From the NCBI RefSeq assembly GCF_010093305.1, contig NZ_PDWS01000021.1:21625-85624 (forward strand): DNA of 64,000 nucleotides. Reading direction: 5' to 3'. The stretch is from Pseudoxanthomonas sacheonensis. Lineage in GTDB: Bacteria > Pseudomonadota > Gammaproteobacteria > Xanthomonadales > Xanthomonadaceae. Below the pieces are notes generated by a model that saw only the letters and a list, made by a program, of their open reading frames with translations, did no database searches and was not told the DNA's origin. Below are positions 35,389 to 43,610 of this stretch, piece by piece (position 1 is the stretch's first letter; each line of letters opens with the position of its first letter). Position numbers and translations under genes: made by a program.

Positions 35389-36879
35389 TCAGGCGCCGTT
35401 TTCCGGCTTGTGCTCCAACGCGAATTCCTCTTCCGGCGACAGGATCAGGCGATGGCGCCCGCGCACGGCGAAGTACAGGATGCCGACCACGAACCAGATC
35501 GCCACCCACATGACCGCGGTGCTGTAGGCGGGGTCCTTGATCTGGTAGAAAAGCGTGACCACGGCGATGATCATGGTCATCGCCGCGCCGAATACGCCGA
35601 ACGGGCTCCGGTACGGGCGGTGGATGTTCGGCAGTTTCCTGCGCAGCACGATGAAGGACAGCGCCTGCATGAAGTAGCTGAACATCGCACCGAATACCGC
35701 CATGTTCAGCAGCGTGGCGCCGATCTTCTTGCCCCCTTCCTCCGCGCCCAGGCCGAACCACAACGCGAACATCACCGCCAACGCCACCACTGCGCCGAAG
35801 ACCATGGCCACGTGCGGCGTCTTGCGTGTGCCGTGGGTAAGCGAAAGGCCCGGCGGGAAATAGCCGGCGCGGGCCAGGGAATAGACCTGCCGGCCCTTGG
35901 CGAAGATGATGGTGTGGAAGCTGGCCACCAATCCCAGCACGGCCACTGCAGCCAGCAGTTTCGCTGTGCCTTCGCCGTAGATCGCGCGGAAACCGTCAAG
36001 CAAAGGTTCGCCCGACGTCGCCAGCTTGAAAGAACCGATGCCAGCCACGGCAGGATTCAGCCACATGATCATGAACGCAGAAACGATCAGCGTGAACATG
36101 CCAAGGATGATGCCCTTGGGCATGTCGCGTTTCGGATCCATCGATTCTTCCGCGGCCAGCGGCAGTTGTTCGATGGCAAGGAACAGCCACACTGCGAACG
36201 GCAGTGCCTTCAGTACGCCTTCCCAGCCGAATGGAAACCACGAGCCGCCGCCCTCGGCCAACTCTATCGGCGCGCCATCGGGGCCGGCACCGATGTTCAG
36301 CGCCCAGCGATCGAAATCGATATGCGGCAGCGCGCTGATCCAGAACACCACCAGGCAGCCCAGCGCCAGCAAGGTCACGACCAAGGTGATGCGGAAGGAG
36401 AGTTCCACGCCGATGACGTTCAGGCCGACGAACAATATGTAGAACCCGATCCACCAAAGAGGCTGCGCTTCGGCGGGCGTGCCGAAGATTCCTCCCATGT
36501 AGCTGCCGATGAAGAACACGATCACCGCCGGGGTCAGCACGTATTCCACGTTCTCGGACAATCCGGTGAGGAATCCTCCCCATGGGCCCATCGCGGTACG
36601 CGCGAACGAATAGGCCGCGCCGGTGTGCGGCAATGCCGGGCTCATTTCGGCGATGGAGAAGGTCAGGCCCAGATACATCACCGCGATGATGATGCCGGCC
36701 ACCAGCATGCTGCCCCAGCCGTTGGCCAGGCCGAAATTCCAGCCGGAGAAATGGCCGGAGATCACTGCGCCAACGCCCAGCGCCCACAACGACCACACGC
36801 CGGCATAGCGCCGCAATCCGCGTTTCTCGAAATAACTCTGGTCTACCTTGGTGTATTGGATACTCGATGGTTCGGACAT
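35389..36879 (-). CDS. APC-superfamily amine/amino-acid permease (ethanolamine-permease-like)
   Basis: A 496-residue inner-membrane transporter with about twelve helices. The opening RRYAGVWSLWALGVGAVISGHFSGWNFGL and LPHTGAAYSFARTAMGPWGGFLTG match the amino-acid-polyamine-organocation group, most like ethanolamine permeases. The start is ATG 36879, supported by AAGGGGA six bases upstream; the TTG at 36885 is less likely. Lies 39 bases after the amidohydrolase gene and 66 before the ligase gene. Predicted to import the amine that the operon degrades. Confidence 0.88.
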   Translation of the reverse strand: MSEPSSIQYTKVDQSYFEKRGLRRYAGVWSLWALGVGAVISGHFSGWNFGLANGWGSMLVAGIIIAVMYLGLTFSIAEMSPALPHTGAAYSFARTAMGPWGGFLTGLSENVEYVLTPAVIVFFIGSYMGGIFGTPAEAQPLWWIGFYILFVGLNVIGVELSFRITLVVTLLALGCLVVFWISALPHIDFDRWALNIGAGPDGAPIELAEGGGSWFPFGWEGVLKALPFAVWLFLAIEQLPLAAEESMDPKRDMPKGIILGMFTLIVSAFMIMWLNPAVAGIGSFKLATSGEPLLDGFRAIYGEGTAKLLAAVAVLGLVASFHTIIFAKGRQVYSLARAGYFPPGLSLTHGTRKTPHVAMVFGAVVALAVMFALWFGLGAEEGGKKIGATLLNMAVFGAMFSYFMQALSFIVLRRKLPNIHRPYRSPFGVFGAAMTMIIAVVTLFYQIKDPAYSTAVMWVAIWFVVGILYFAVRGRHRLILSPEEEFALEHKPENGA

Positions 36880-36918
36880 TTCCAATCCCCTTGCAGTGGC
36901 TACAACGGTGGAGTGTGG

Positions 36919-37719
36919 TTAACGACGTCCGCCGCCCCCCTCCGCGGCGTGGACATCCTCGAGGGCGCGCAGCAGCAGCGGCGCCAGCCGTTCGGCCCAG
37001 GACAGTTGCCCCGGGGTGTCGCGGATCAGGTCGTTGCGGATTTCCAGCATCACGCAGGGCAGGCCATTGGCTTCGGCATGGCGTTCCAGCGTGTGGTACA
37101 CGCCGTCGCGCGGCGCATACGGTTGGTTGTCGCCCACTTCAAGTCCGGCATCCGCGCGCAAGGCGCGCAGCAGCGGGTCGGCCATGCGGCGGTCGCGATG
37201 CGACAGCACGCCCACCTGCCAGCGGCGCGGCACGCCTTTGAACACGGGGGTGAAAGAGTGGATTGAAATCATCGCCGTAGGTTTGCGCGCGGCGACACGC
37301 GCGGCCACGACGGTTTCTATTTCGCGGTGATAGGGCGCGTAGATCCAGTCGCGCCGGTGCTGGCGCTCGATCGTGTCGATCGCATGATTGCCGCGGATGA
37401 CGGTGTCTTCGCTGGTGACGACGATCGAATCGTGCGCGTCGGTATCCCGGTTCACATCCAGCAGCAGGCGCGAGACGGTAGGGTGCAGCAGCGGCGCGTC
37501 CAGCAGCCCGGAGAGCTGTTCGGCCAAGCCCAGCGCGCCGATATCCCAAGCGATGTGACGCTGCAGGTCCGCCGCCGGCAATCCCAGGCCGGCGTAGGCG
37601 CGCGGGATGTGCGCGCTGGCGTGGTCGCAGGTCAGCACGAACGCGCCGCCGCCGTCGCGATTGCTCACCGCCACCGCGCTGCCTGTCACGTCCGATGCGC
37701 TGACCGCCGCCATTGCCAT
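36919..37719 (-). CDS. N-formylglutamate amidohydrolase family protein
   Basis: A 266-residue zinc-dependent amidohydrolase of the N-formylglutamate amidohydrolase family. Key blocks: FVLTCDHASAHIP (residue 30 region), HIAWDIGALGLAEQLS, the central LLDVNRDTDAHDSI, ISIHSFTPVFKG, and the late CVMLEIRNDLI. First gene of the leftward operon and divergent from an RpiR regulator. Because the operon encodes a gamma-glutamyl ligase and two dehydrogenases, this enzyme is the natural candidate to release glutamate from the gamma-glutamyl product at the end of the pathway; a hut role is less likely since a second, more canonical HutG follows at 38964. Confidence 0.85.
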   Translation of the reverse strand: MAMAAVSASDVTGSAVAVSNRDGGGAFVLTCDHASAHIPRAYAGLGLPAADLQRHIAWDIGALGLAEQLSGLLDAPLLHPTVSRLLLDVNRDTDAHDSIVVTSEDTVIRGNHAIDTIERQHRRDWIYAPYHREIETVVAARVAARKPTAMISIHSFTPVFKGVPRRWQVGVLSHRDRRMADPLLRALRADAGLEVGDNQPYAPRDGVYHTLERHAEANGLPCVMLEIRNDLIRDTPGQLSWAERLAPLLLRALEDVHAAEGGGGRR

Positions 37720-37735
37720 GGGTCGTCCGCCTTCA

Positions 37736-37751
37736 TGTAACGAAAAGTACA
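37736..37751. promoter_or_regulatory. Candidate RpiR operator
   Basis: TGTA (37736-37739) and TACA (37748-37751) form a dyad with eight bases between in the 105-base divergent gap. A second imperfect palindrome, GGAAAAGG / CCTTTCC, follows at 37756-37774. RpiR-family proteins such as HexR use TGTA-N7-TACA-like sites. Position is right for control of both the operon and the regulator. Confidence 0.35.
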
Positions 37752-37824
37752 AAACGGAAAAGGATTGCCTTTCCTGAAGAAAGTCTAACAATAGGGGGCA
37801 GTTGTCAAGTCGGAGGGAGGGATC

Positions 37825-38739
37825 ATGCGGACGGTCATGGAGAGATTGCGCGACGGCTTGGCGGGTTTTCCCGCCAGCGAGCGGCGGGTGGCGCAGCGGA
37901 TCCTGGCCGATTACCCCATCGCCGGCCTGCAGAGCGCCAGCGATCTGGCCCGCGAAGTCGGCGTCAGCGCGCCCAGCGTCCTGCGCATGGTGGCGCGGAT
38001 GGGATTCGCCTCGTACCCGGATTTCCAGCGGGTCATGCGCGAAGAACTCACCGCCCAGCTGAGTTCCCCCCTGAGCAAATCGCCCGCCGCCGCACGCCGG
38101 GGCAGTGGCGCGGCCGCGCCGCGGCTGCAGAAATTCGCGACCGTGCTGGAAGGCAACCTGCACGAAACCTTCAGCCACCTGCCGGCCACCGAGTTCGACC
38201 AGGTCGTGCGCCTGCTCGCCGACCGCCGCAATCGCCTGCATCTGATCGGCGGGCGTTTCACCGATGCGCTGGCGCGCTACCTGTCGGTGCAGCTGCGCAT
38301 CCTGCGTCCGGGCATCAACCATCTGGAGGACCAGGAAGACAACTGGTACGACCAGGTGCTGGACATGGGCAAGCGCGATGTGCTGCTCGTGTTCGACATC
38401 CGTCGCTATCAGTCCAGCCTGCTGCGCCTGGCCCAGGCCGCCAGCAAGCGCCAGGCCAAGGTGGTGCTGGTCACCGATCAATGGCTGTCGCCGATCTCGC
38501 GCCTGGCTACCCATGTGCTGCCGGCACGGGTGGCGGTTCCCTCGGTGTGGGATTCCAGCGTGGCCTTGATGGCCATAGCCGAAGCGCTGCTGGCCGAAAC
38601 CACCGAACAAGATTGGGAGTACGGACAGAAGCGCATGCGCGAGCTGGAAGCGGTGCGCGGTCCCGCGTCCGGATTTCCTGGAGCTCTGCCAGCGGCCGAA
38701 GAGCTGCCGAAGAAAGCCGCGCGAGCGCGCAAAAGCTAA
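37825..38739 (+). CDS. RpiR/MurR-family transcriptional regulator
   Basis: A 304-residue regulator. N-terminal helix-turn-helix of the RpiR type (residues 1-80: AGFPASERRVAQRILADYP, then LAREVGVSAPSVLRMVARMGFASYPDFQ) and a C-terminal SIS domain (about 125-260), which normally binds a phosphosugar or related small anion. Strong ribosome site GGAGGGAGGG. Divergent from the operon 31179-37719, which it very likely controls. RpiR proteins regulating amine pathways are less usual than for sugars, so the ligand is of interest. Confidence 0.9.
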   Translation: MRTVMERLRDGLAGFPASERRVAQRILADYPIAGLQSASDLAREVGVSAPSVLRMVARMGFASYPDFQRVMREELTAQLSSPLSKSPAAARRGSGAAAPRLQKFATVLEGNLHETFSHLPATEFDQVVRLLADRRNRLHLIGGRFTDALARYLSVQLRILRPGINHLEDQEDNWYDQVLDMGKRDVLLVFDIRRYQSSLLRLAQAASKRQAKVVLVTDQWLSPISRLATHVLPARVAVPSVWDSSVALMAIAEALLAETTEQDWEYGQKRMRELEAVRGPASGFPGALPAAEELPKKAARARKS

Positions 38740-38743
38740 TCCC

Positions 38744-38822
38744 CGTGGGAGTGCCGTCCCGGCGCGAGCTTTTCAGCCTTGAGCCACAGCATCAGAGCTC
38801 GCGCCGGGACGGCGCTCCCACG
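38744..38822. repeat. REP doublet, GTGGGAGTGCCG family
   Basis: Inverted 27-base arms 38744-38770 and 38796-38822 with one mismatch. The head is GTGG rather than GTAG. Lies between the rpiR-like gene and the next gene in the same direction. Confidence 0.85.
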
Positions 38823-38963
38823 TAGCCGTTCACCTCAGGTGTCGGCAAGGCAGTTCGGGTTGGATCAAGCGTTCCAATTCGTCATGGGGCATGCGCACCG
38901 GGTCCATGACGCCGCCGACTCAACCGAGCCACGCGAAACGACGAACGCCGGTAAACTTAGCGC

Positions 38964-39740
38964 ATGGAAACCTACACGCTGCATCGCGGCACAGCGCCGC
39001 TGCTGATTAGCCTGCCGCATGACGGTATGGTTGTTCCGGACGAGATCTCGATACGCCTGACCGACAGCGCGCGCCGCGTGCCGGACACCGACTGGCACGT
39101 CTCTAAACTCTACGATTTCGCGCGCGGGCTCGGCGCTTCGATGATCGTTCCCCACTATTCGCGTTACGTGATCGACCTCAACCGTCCACCGGACGATGTG
39201 TCCCTGTATCCTGGGCAGAACACCACCGGCCTGTGTCCGCATGTGCAGTTCAGCGGCGAACCGGTCTATCGCGACGGTCAGGACCCCGACGAAGCCGAGG
39301 TGGCCGAACGCGTCGAGCGCTACTGGCGCCCGTACCACCGCGCGCTGGCGGGCGAACTGCAACGCATCCATGCGCAGCATGGCCGCGCCGGGCTGTGGGA
39401 AGGGCACTCCATCAAAGGCGTGGTGCCGTTCCTGTTCGAAGGCCGGCTGCCGGACCTCAATCTGGGAACCGCGGGGGGCACGAGCTGCTCCGCATCGCTC
39501 CAGTCGCGACTGGAATCGGTGCTGGAATCGCAGGATCGCCACGACTTCATAGTCAATGGTCGTTTCAAGGGCGGCTACATCACCCGCCAGTACGGCGATC
39601 CGGCGCAGAACATCCAGGCAGTGCAGTTGGAAATCAGCCAGCGCATCTACATGGACGAAGACAGTTTCGAATGGGATGCCGGCAAGGCGGCGCGCACGCA
39701 GATGGTGTTGCGGGAGTTGCTGGGCCAAATGCTGGCATGA
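38964..39740 (+). CDS. hutG: N-formylglutamate deformylase (HutG type)
   Basis: A 258-residue hydrolase that converts N-formylglutamate to glutamate and formate, the last step of one histidine-degradation route. Features: PLLISLPHDGMVVPDEI, RVPDTDWHVSKLYDFARGLGASMIVPHYSRYVIDLNRPPDD split over residues 33-75, GLWEGHSIKGVVPFLFEGRLPDLNLGT and the late QAVQLEISQRIYMDE. Length fits the family. No hutH, hutU, hutI or hutF gene lies nearby, so a role outside histidine catabolism cannot be ruled out. Overlaps the next gene by ATGA. Confidence 0.88.
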   Translation: METYTLHRGTAPLLISLPHDGMVVPDEISIRLTDSARRVPDTDWHVSKLYDFARGLGASMIVPHYSRYVIDLNRPPDDVSLYPGQNTTGLCPHVQFSGEPVYRDGQDPDEAEVAERVERYWRPYHRALAGELQRIHAQHGRAGLWEGHSIKGVVPFLFEGRLPDLNLGTAGGTSCSASLQSRLESVLESQDRHDFIVNGRFKGGYITRQYGDPAQNIQAVQLEISQRIYMDEDSFEWDAGKAARTQMVLRELLGQMLA

Positions 39741-40696
39741 GCGAGGCGGCGCCTGTTCCGGACGAAACGCTGCCCGTAGACGTTCCGCCGCAACCGCCTT
39801 CACGGCCGGGACATCCCTGGTCGGGCGTCGCATTGGCCCTGTTCGGCGCTGTCGCGTTTTCCGGCAAGGCCATCATCGTCAAGCTCGGCTATCGCCACGG
39901 CGCCGACGCCATCACCTTGCTGGCACTGCGCATGCTGGTGGCGCTTCCGTTCTTCGCGATGATGGCGTGGTGGGCCAGGCGCGACTCGCAACGTTTCCGT
40001 TTGCGCGGAAGCGACAGGTGGAAAGTGGTCGGGCTGGGTTTCAGTGGTTACTACCTGGCCAGCTTCCTGGATTTCGCGGGTCTGCAGTACATCACCGCCA
40101 CGCTTGAGCGGTTGATCCTGTATCTCACTCCGACACTGGTGCTCCTGATCAGCGCGTTGTTGTTCAAGCGCAGACCCGCGCGACGCCAGCTGTGGGCGCT
40201 GGCGGTAAGCTACATTGGTGTGGCGCTGGCTTTCGGACATGATCTGGAGCTTGGCGGCAATGGCATTGCGTTGGGCGGCCTGCTCGTGTTCCTCAGTGCG
40301 CTCAGTTATGCGGCTTATCTGGTCGGCAGCGGCGAAGTGGTGGCGCGGGTCGGCGCGGTACGCCTGACCGCCTATGCCAGTGCGGTGGCCGCAGGATTCT
40401 GCATCCTGCATTTCCTGCTGGTGCGGCCTTGGCACTCGCTGTTGGAACTGCCGCACGAGGTTTACGGGCTGTCGTTGCTCAACGGTACGCTGTGCACGGT
40501 ATTGCCGGTACTGGCCACGATGATGGCGGTACAAAGGCTCGGTTCTGCGCTGGCCTCTCAACTCGGCATGATCGGCCCGGTTTCGACCATCGTGCTCAGT
40601 CTGTTTCTGCTCGGTGAGCCGATGGGTGTGTGGCAGATCGTCGGCACGGTGCTGGTGTTGACCGGCGTGTTTACGGTGACGCGGCCGGCGAAATAA
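39737..40696 (+). CDS. EamA-family (DMT) transporter
   Basis: A 319-residue inner-membrane protein with about ten helices after a proline-rich 28-residue cytoplasmic lead. Two EamA repeats, roughly 28-165 and 175-312; the first includes FSGKAIIVKLGYRHGADAITLLALRM, the second ends in SQLGMIGPVSTIVLSLFLLGEP. Substrate unknown. Start ATG overlaps the hutG stop, so it is translationally coupled and could export or import a compound linked to that reaction. Confidence 0.9.
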   Translation: MSEAAPVPDETLPVDVPPQPPSRPGHPWSGVALALFGAVAFSGKAIIVKLGYRHGADAITLLALRMLVALPFFAMMAWWARRDSQRFRLRGSDRWKVVGLGFSGYYLASFLDFAGLQYITATLERLILYLTPTLVLLISALLFKRRPARRQLWALAVSYIGVALAFGHDLELGGNGIALGGLLVFLSALSYAAYLVGSGEVVARVGAVRLTAYASAVAAGFCILHFLLVRPWHSLLELPHEVYGLSLLNGTLCTVLPVLATMMAVQRLGSALASQLGMIGPVSTIVLSLFLLGEPMGVWQIVGTVLVLTGVFTVTRPAK

Positions 40697-41071
40697 GCGA
40701 GCCGGGATCGTTCAAACCTCGAGTGAAATCGGATTCTTCTGAGGTCCGTTGAAATTTTTTGATATTGATCTGCTTTCCGCGGGCACGCAGAGTGCGTGGA
40801 TCTGCACCTCCTGATGTGACGGAAGTGAACCTGGTTCCTGACACGAACATTGTCGGGAACTTCCGAATTCGAACGAATATTACCCTGGCCTCTTTATTAA
40901 GTAAAAAATAATGAAAATTAGCGACATTAATAAAGAAATTCAAAAAAATGCAGATCCGACATTAGTAATCCCGGCTATGTCACTCATGCGTGCTCAAGTC
41001 ATAATTATCTGCAATCACCCATCGCCTGGCCCGCGCGTTTTTCCATCAAGCCAATCCTTTAAGAGATCCAA
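40697..41071. promoter_or_regulatory. AT-rich leader of the H-NS-like gene
   Basis: A 375-base gap with no credible gene. Composition drops sharply from the GC-rich surroundings, particularly at 40870-40990, with runs such as ATTTTTTGATATTGAT and GTAAAAAATAATGAAAA. A perfect 9-base dyad CTTTATTAA / TTAATAAAG lies at 40892-40900 and 40927-40935. H-NS-type proteins bind AT-rich curved DNA and often regulate themselves, so this is a plausible binding region for the downstream gene product. Confidence 0.55.
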
Positions 41072-41476
41072 ATGAGCAAACCCACCTTCGATTCCATCGC
41101 ATCCGCCAAAGCCAAGCTTGCCGAAGAGCTGAAAAAACTCGAAGCGCAAGAAGCGAACCTGCTTGAGCAAGAAGCTTCCCATGCCTTCTTGCAGGTGTCC
41201 GACCTATTGAGCCGGTTCGGTCAGCACTTCACTGCCAAGCAAAAAGCGGACATCGCAGCCCAGGTGGGCAGGCCCAGCGGTGGCCCCGCGCGTGGCGTGA
41301 AGGCAACACACTCCAAAAAAGAGATCGCGCCGAAATATTGGCTGCCGCATACCCAGGAAACCTGGACAGGTCGCGGCCGCACCCCCAGGGCATTCGCTGC
41401 GTGGGAAGGAACAGCGGCTTACAAAGAATGGAAAGCCAAGCATCCAGACGAGAAATTCCCGAAATACCCTGGATAA
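41072..41476 (+). CDS. H-NS-family nucleoid-associated protein
   Basis: A 134-residue DNA-binding protein. An N-terminal coiled-coil oligomerisation segment (about 8-60, rich in K/E/A/L heptads) is followed by a flexible linker GRPSGGPARG and a C-terminal H-NS-type DNA-binding domain (about 85-134) with the signature TWTGRGRTPRAFAAW, the TGRGRTP equivalent of the H-NS AT-hook-like loop. Silences or organises AT-rich DNA. Preceded by the most AT-rich stretch of the window, suggesting autoregulation or horizontal origin of the leader. Convergent with parE. Confidence 0.88.
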   Translation: MSKPTFDSIASAKAKLAEELKKLEAQEANLLEQEASHAFLQVSDLLSRFGQHFTAKQKADIAAQVGRPSGGPARGVKATHSKKEIAPKYWLPHTQETWTGRGRTPRAFAAWEGTAAYKEWKAKHPDEKFPKYPG

Positions 41477-41552
41477 CGGTGACGAATGGAAAAGGGTTCG
41501 TCTCTGGATGCCCTGCGCCGTCGCCACGGCAGACAATAGGGAATAGCCGTTT

Positions 41553-43442
41553 TCAAACTTCCAGCGAAGCCAGATCCCCCTTCTGCTCCAACCATGCCTT
41601 CCGGTCGCCCGCTCGCTTCTTCGCCAACAGCATATCCATCAACGAACGCGTACCGCTGTCGTCGTCGTTGGTCAGCTGCACCAGCCGTCGCGTGTCGGGA
41701 TGTATGGTGGATTCGCGCAGCTGCGAAGGATTCATTTCACCCAAGCCCTTGAAGCGCGTAACGTTGACCGCGCCCTTGAGTTTCTCGCGCTCGATCTTCT
41801 CCAGCAACAGGCGCTTCTCTTCCTCGTCCAGCGCATAGAACACCTGCTTGCCTACGTCCACGCGGAACAGCGGCGGCATGGCCACGAAGATGTTGCCGGC
41901 TTCCACCAGGGCAGGGAAATGCTTGAGGAACAGCGCGGTCAGCAGCGTGGCGATGTGCAAACCGTCGGAGTCCGCATCGGCCAGGATCACCACCTTGCCG
42001 TAGCGCAGGCCGGTGATGTCGTCCTTGCCGGGATCGCAACCGATGGCCACCGCCAGGTCGTGCACTTCGTTGGAAGCGAGCACGCCGCCGGAGGCCACTT
42101 CCCAGGTATTGAGGATCTTGCCGCGCAACGGCAGGATGGCCTGGAAATCTTTGTCGCGCGCCTGCTTGGCGCTGCCGCCGGCCGAATCGCCTTCCACCAG
42201 GAACAGTTCGGTGCGCGACAGATCCTGCGAGATGCAGTCGGCCAGCTTGCCGGGCAGGGCAGGGCCCTGGGTGACCTTCTTGCGCACGATCTGCTTCTCG
42301 GTCTTCAGACGCGCACTGGCGCGTTCGATCGCCAGTTGCGCGATGCGTTCGCCGAAATCGGTGTGCTGGTTGAGCCACAGCGAGAACGCATCGTGCGCGG
42401 CGCCTTCGATGAAGCCGGCGGCCTGGCGCGAGCTCAGGCGTTCCTTGGTCTGGCCGCTGAATTGCGGGTCGGTCATCTTCAGCGACAGCACGAAGGCCAC
42501 GCGGTCCCACACGTCCTCCGGCGCCAGTTTCACACCGCGCGGCAGCAGATTGCGGAAATCGCAGAACTCGCGCAGCGCATCGGTCAGGCCGCTGCGCAGG
42601 CCATTGACGTGGGTGCCGTGCTGGGCGGTGGGAATCAGGTTGACGTAGCTTTCCTGCACCAGCTCGCCCTCGGGAATCCAGGACACGGCCCAGTCCACGA
42701 TCTCGCTCTGCTTGGACAGCTGGCCCACGAACAGCTCAGGCGGCAGCAACTCGCGCCCGCTGAGTTCCCCCAGCAGGTAGTCGCGCAGCCCATCGGCGTA
42801 GTGCCACTCGTCGCGCTCGCCGCTGGCTTCGTCGAACAGCTTCACGGTCAGGCCCGGGCAGAGCACGGCCTTGGCGCGCAGCAGGTGCTTCAGTGCGCGC
42901 AGGTTGTACTTGGCGGTGTCGAAATATTTCGGATCGGCCCAGAAGCGCAGCCGCGTGCCGGTGTTCTTCTTGCCGACGCTGCCTACGATCTCCAGTTTGG
43001 AAGCCACGTCGCCGTCGCGGAATTCCATGCGGTACTCGTTGCCGTCGCGCTTGATGAACAGCTCTACCTTCTTCGACAGCGCATTGACCACGCTCACGCC
43101 CACGCCATGCAGGCCGCCGCTGAAAGTGTAGTTGCGGTTGTTGAACTTGCCGCCGGCATGCAGACGGGTGAGGATCAGTTCCACACCCGAGATCTTCTCT
43201 TCCGGATGGATGTCCACCGGCATGCCGCGGCCGTCGTCGCTGACCTGGCAGCTGCCGTCCTTGAACAGGATCACCTCGATCTCGCTGGCATGGCCGGCCA
43301 GCGCTTCGTCCACGGCGTTGTCGATGACTTCCTGGGCCAGATGGTTGGGCCGGGTGGTGTCGGTGTACATGCCGGGGCGGCGTTTGACCGGGTCCAGGCC
43401 GGAAAGGACTTCGATATCGGCGGCGTTGTAGCGGGTATTCAT
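41553..43442 (-). CDS. parE: DNA topoisomerase IV subunit B
   Basis: A 629-residue ATPase subunit of topoisomerase IV, which decatenates daughter chromosomes with ParC. GHKL ATPase domain (1-220) with QEVIDNAVDEALAG, DDGRGMPVD and GGLHGVGVSVVNALS; transducer domain (220-390) with QHGTHVNGLRSGL; TOPRIM domain with EGDSAGGSAKQARD and the metal-binding DADSDG; C-terminal GLGEMNPSQLRESTI. Length fits ParE rather than GyrB (no long insertion). Start at 43442 (MNTRYNAADIEV) where homology starts. No parC nearby. Confidence 0.95.
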   Translation of the reverse strand: MNTRYNAADIEVLSGLDPVKRRPGMYTDTTRPNHLAQEVIDNAVDEALAGHASEIEVILFKDGSCQVSDDGRGMPVDIHPEEKISGVELILTRLHAGGKFNNRNYTFSGGLHGVGVSVVNALSKKVELFIKRDGNEYRMEFRDGDVASKLEIVGSVGKKNTGTRLRFWADPKYFDTAKYNLRALKHLLRAKAVLCPGLTVKLFDEASGERDEWHYADGLRDYLLGELSGRELLPPELFVGQLSKQSEIVDWAVSWIPEGELVQESYVNLIPTAQHGTHVNGLRSGLTDALREFCDFRNLLPRGVKLAPEDVWDRVAFVLSLKMTDPQFSGQTKERLSSRQAAGFIEGAAHDAFSLWLNQHTDFGERIAQLAIERASARLKTEKQIVRKKVTQGPALPGKLADCISQDLSRTELFLVEGDSAGGSAKQARDKDFQAILPLRGKILNTWEVASGGVLASNEVHDLAVAIGCDPGKDDITGLRYGKVVILADADSDGLHIATLLTALFLKHFPALVEAGNIFVAMPPLFRVDVGKQVFYALDEEEKRLLLEKIEREKLKGAVNVTRFKGLGEMNPSQLRESTIHPDTRRLVQLTNDDDSGTRSLMDMLLAKKRAGDRKAWLEQKGDLASLEV

Positions 43443-43610
43443 GGAGTGGGCGGTTTTTTTCTGATGGCGACTACAGCCCCGAAGTGTGCGGCTTGGTTTC
43501 TTTTTTTGCACGTTCAGTGGCAGGTGGGTTGCAGTGGACTATGTTTCGCGCGACCGGCAGGGCGTTTCGGCTCGATTTGCTCCCCGGTCGGCAGCAAACG
43601 GAGAACCCCC

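Noticed and set aside
35167..37266. 699-codon plus-strand frame opposite the permease
   Set aside because: Composition (H, R, Q rich) and full overlap with the permease and ligase genes mark it as a shadow.
38964..39740. A hut (histidine degradation) operon around hutG
   Set aside because: None of hutH, hutU, hutI, hutF or hutC is present; only an EamA transporter follows.
40671..40943. 90-codon minus-strand frame in the AT-rich leader
   Set aside because: Overlaps the end of the EamA gene, has no ribosome site and no recognisable domain; more likely non-coding.
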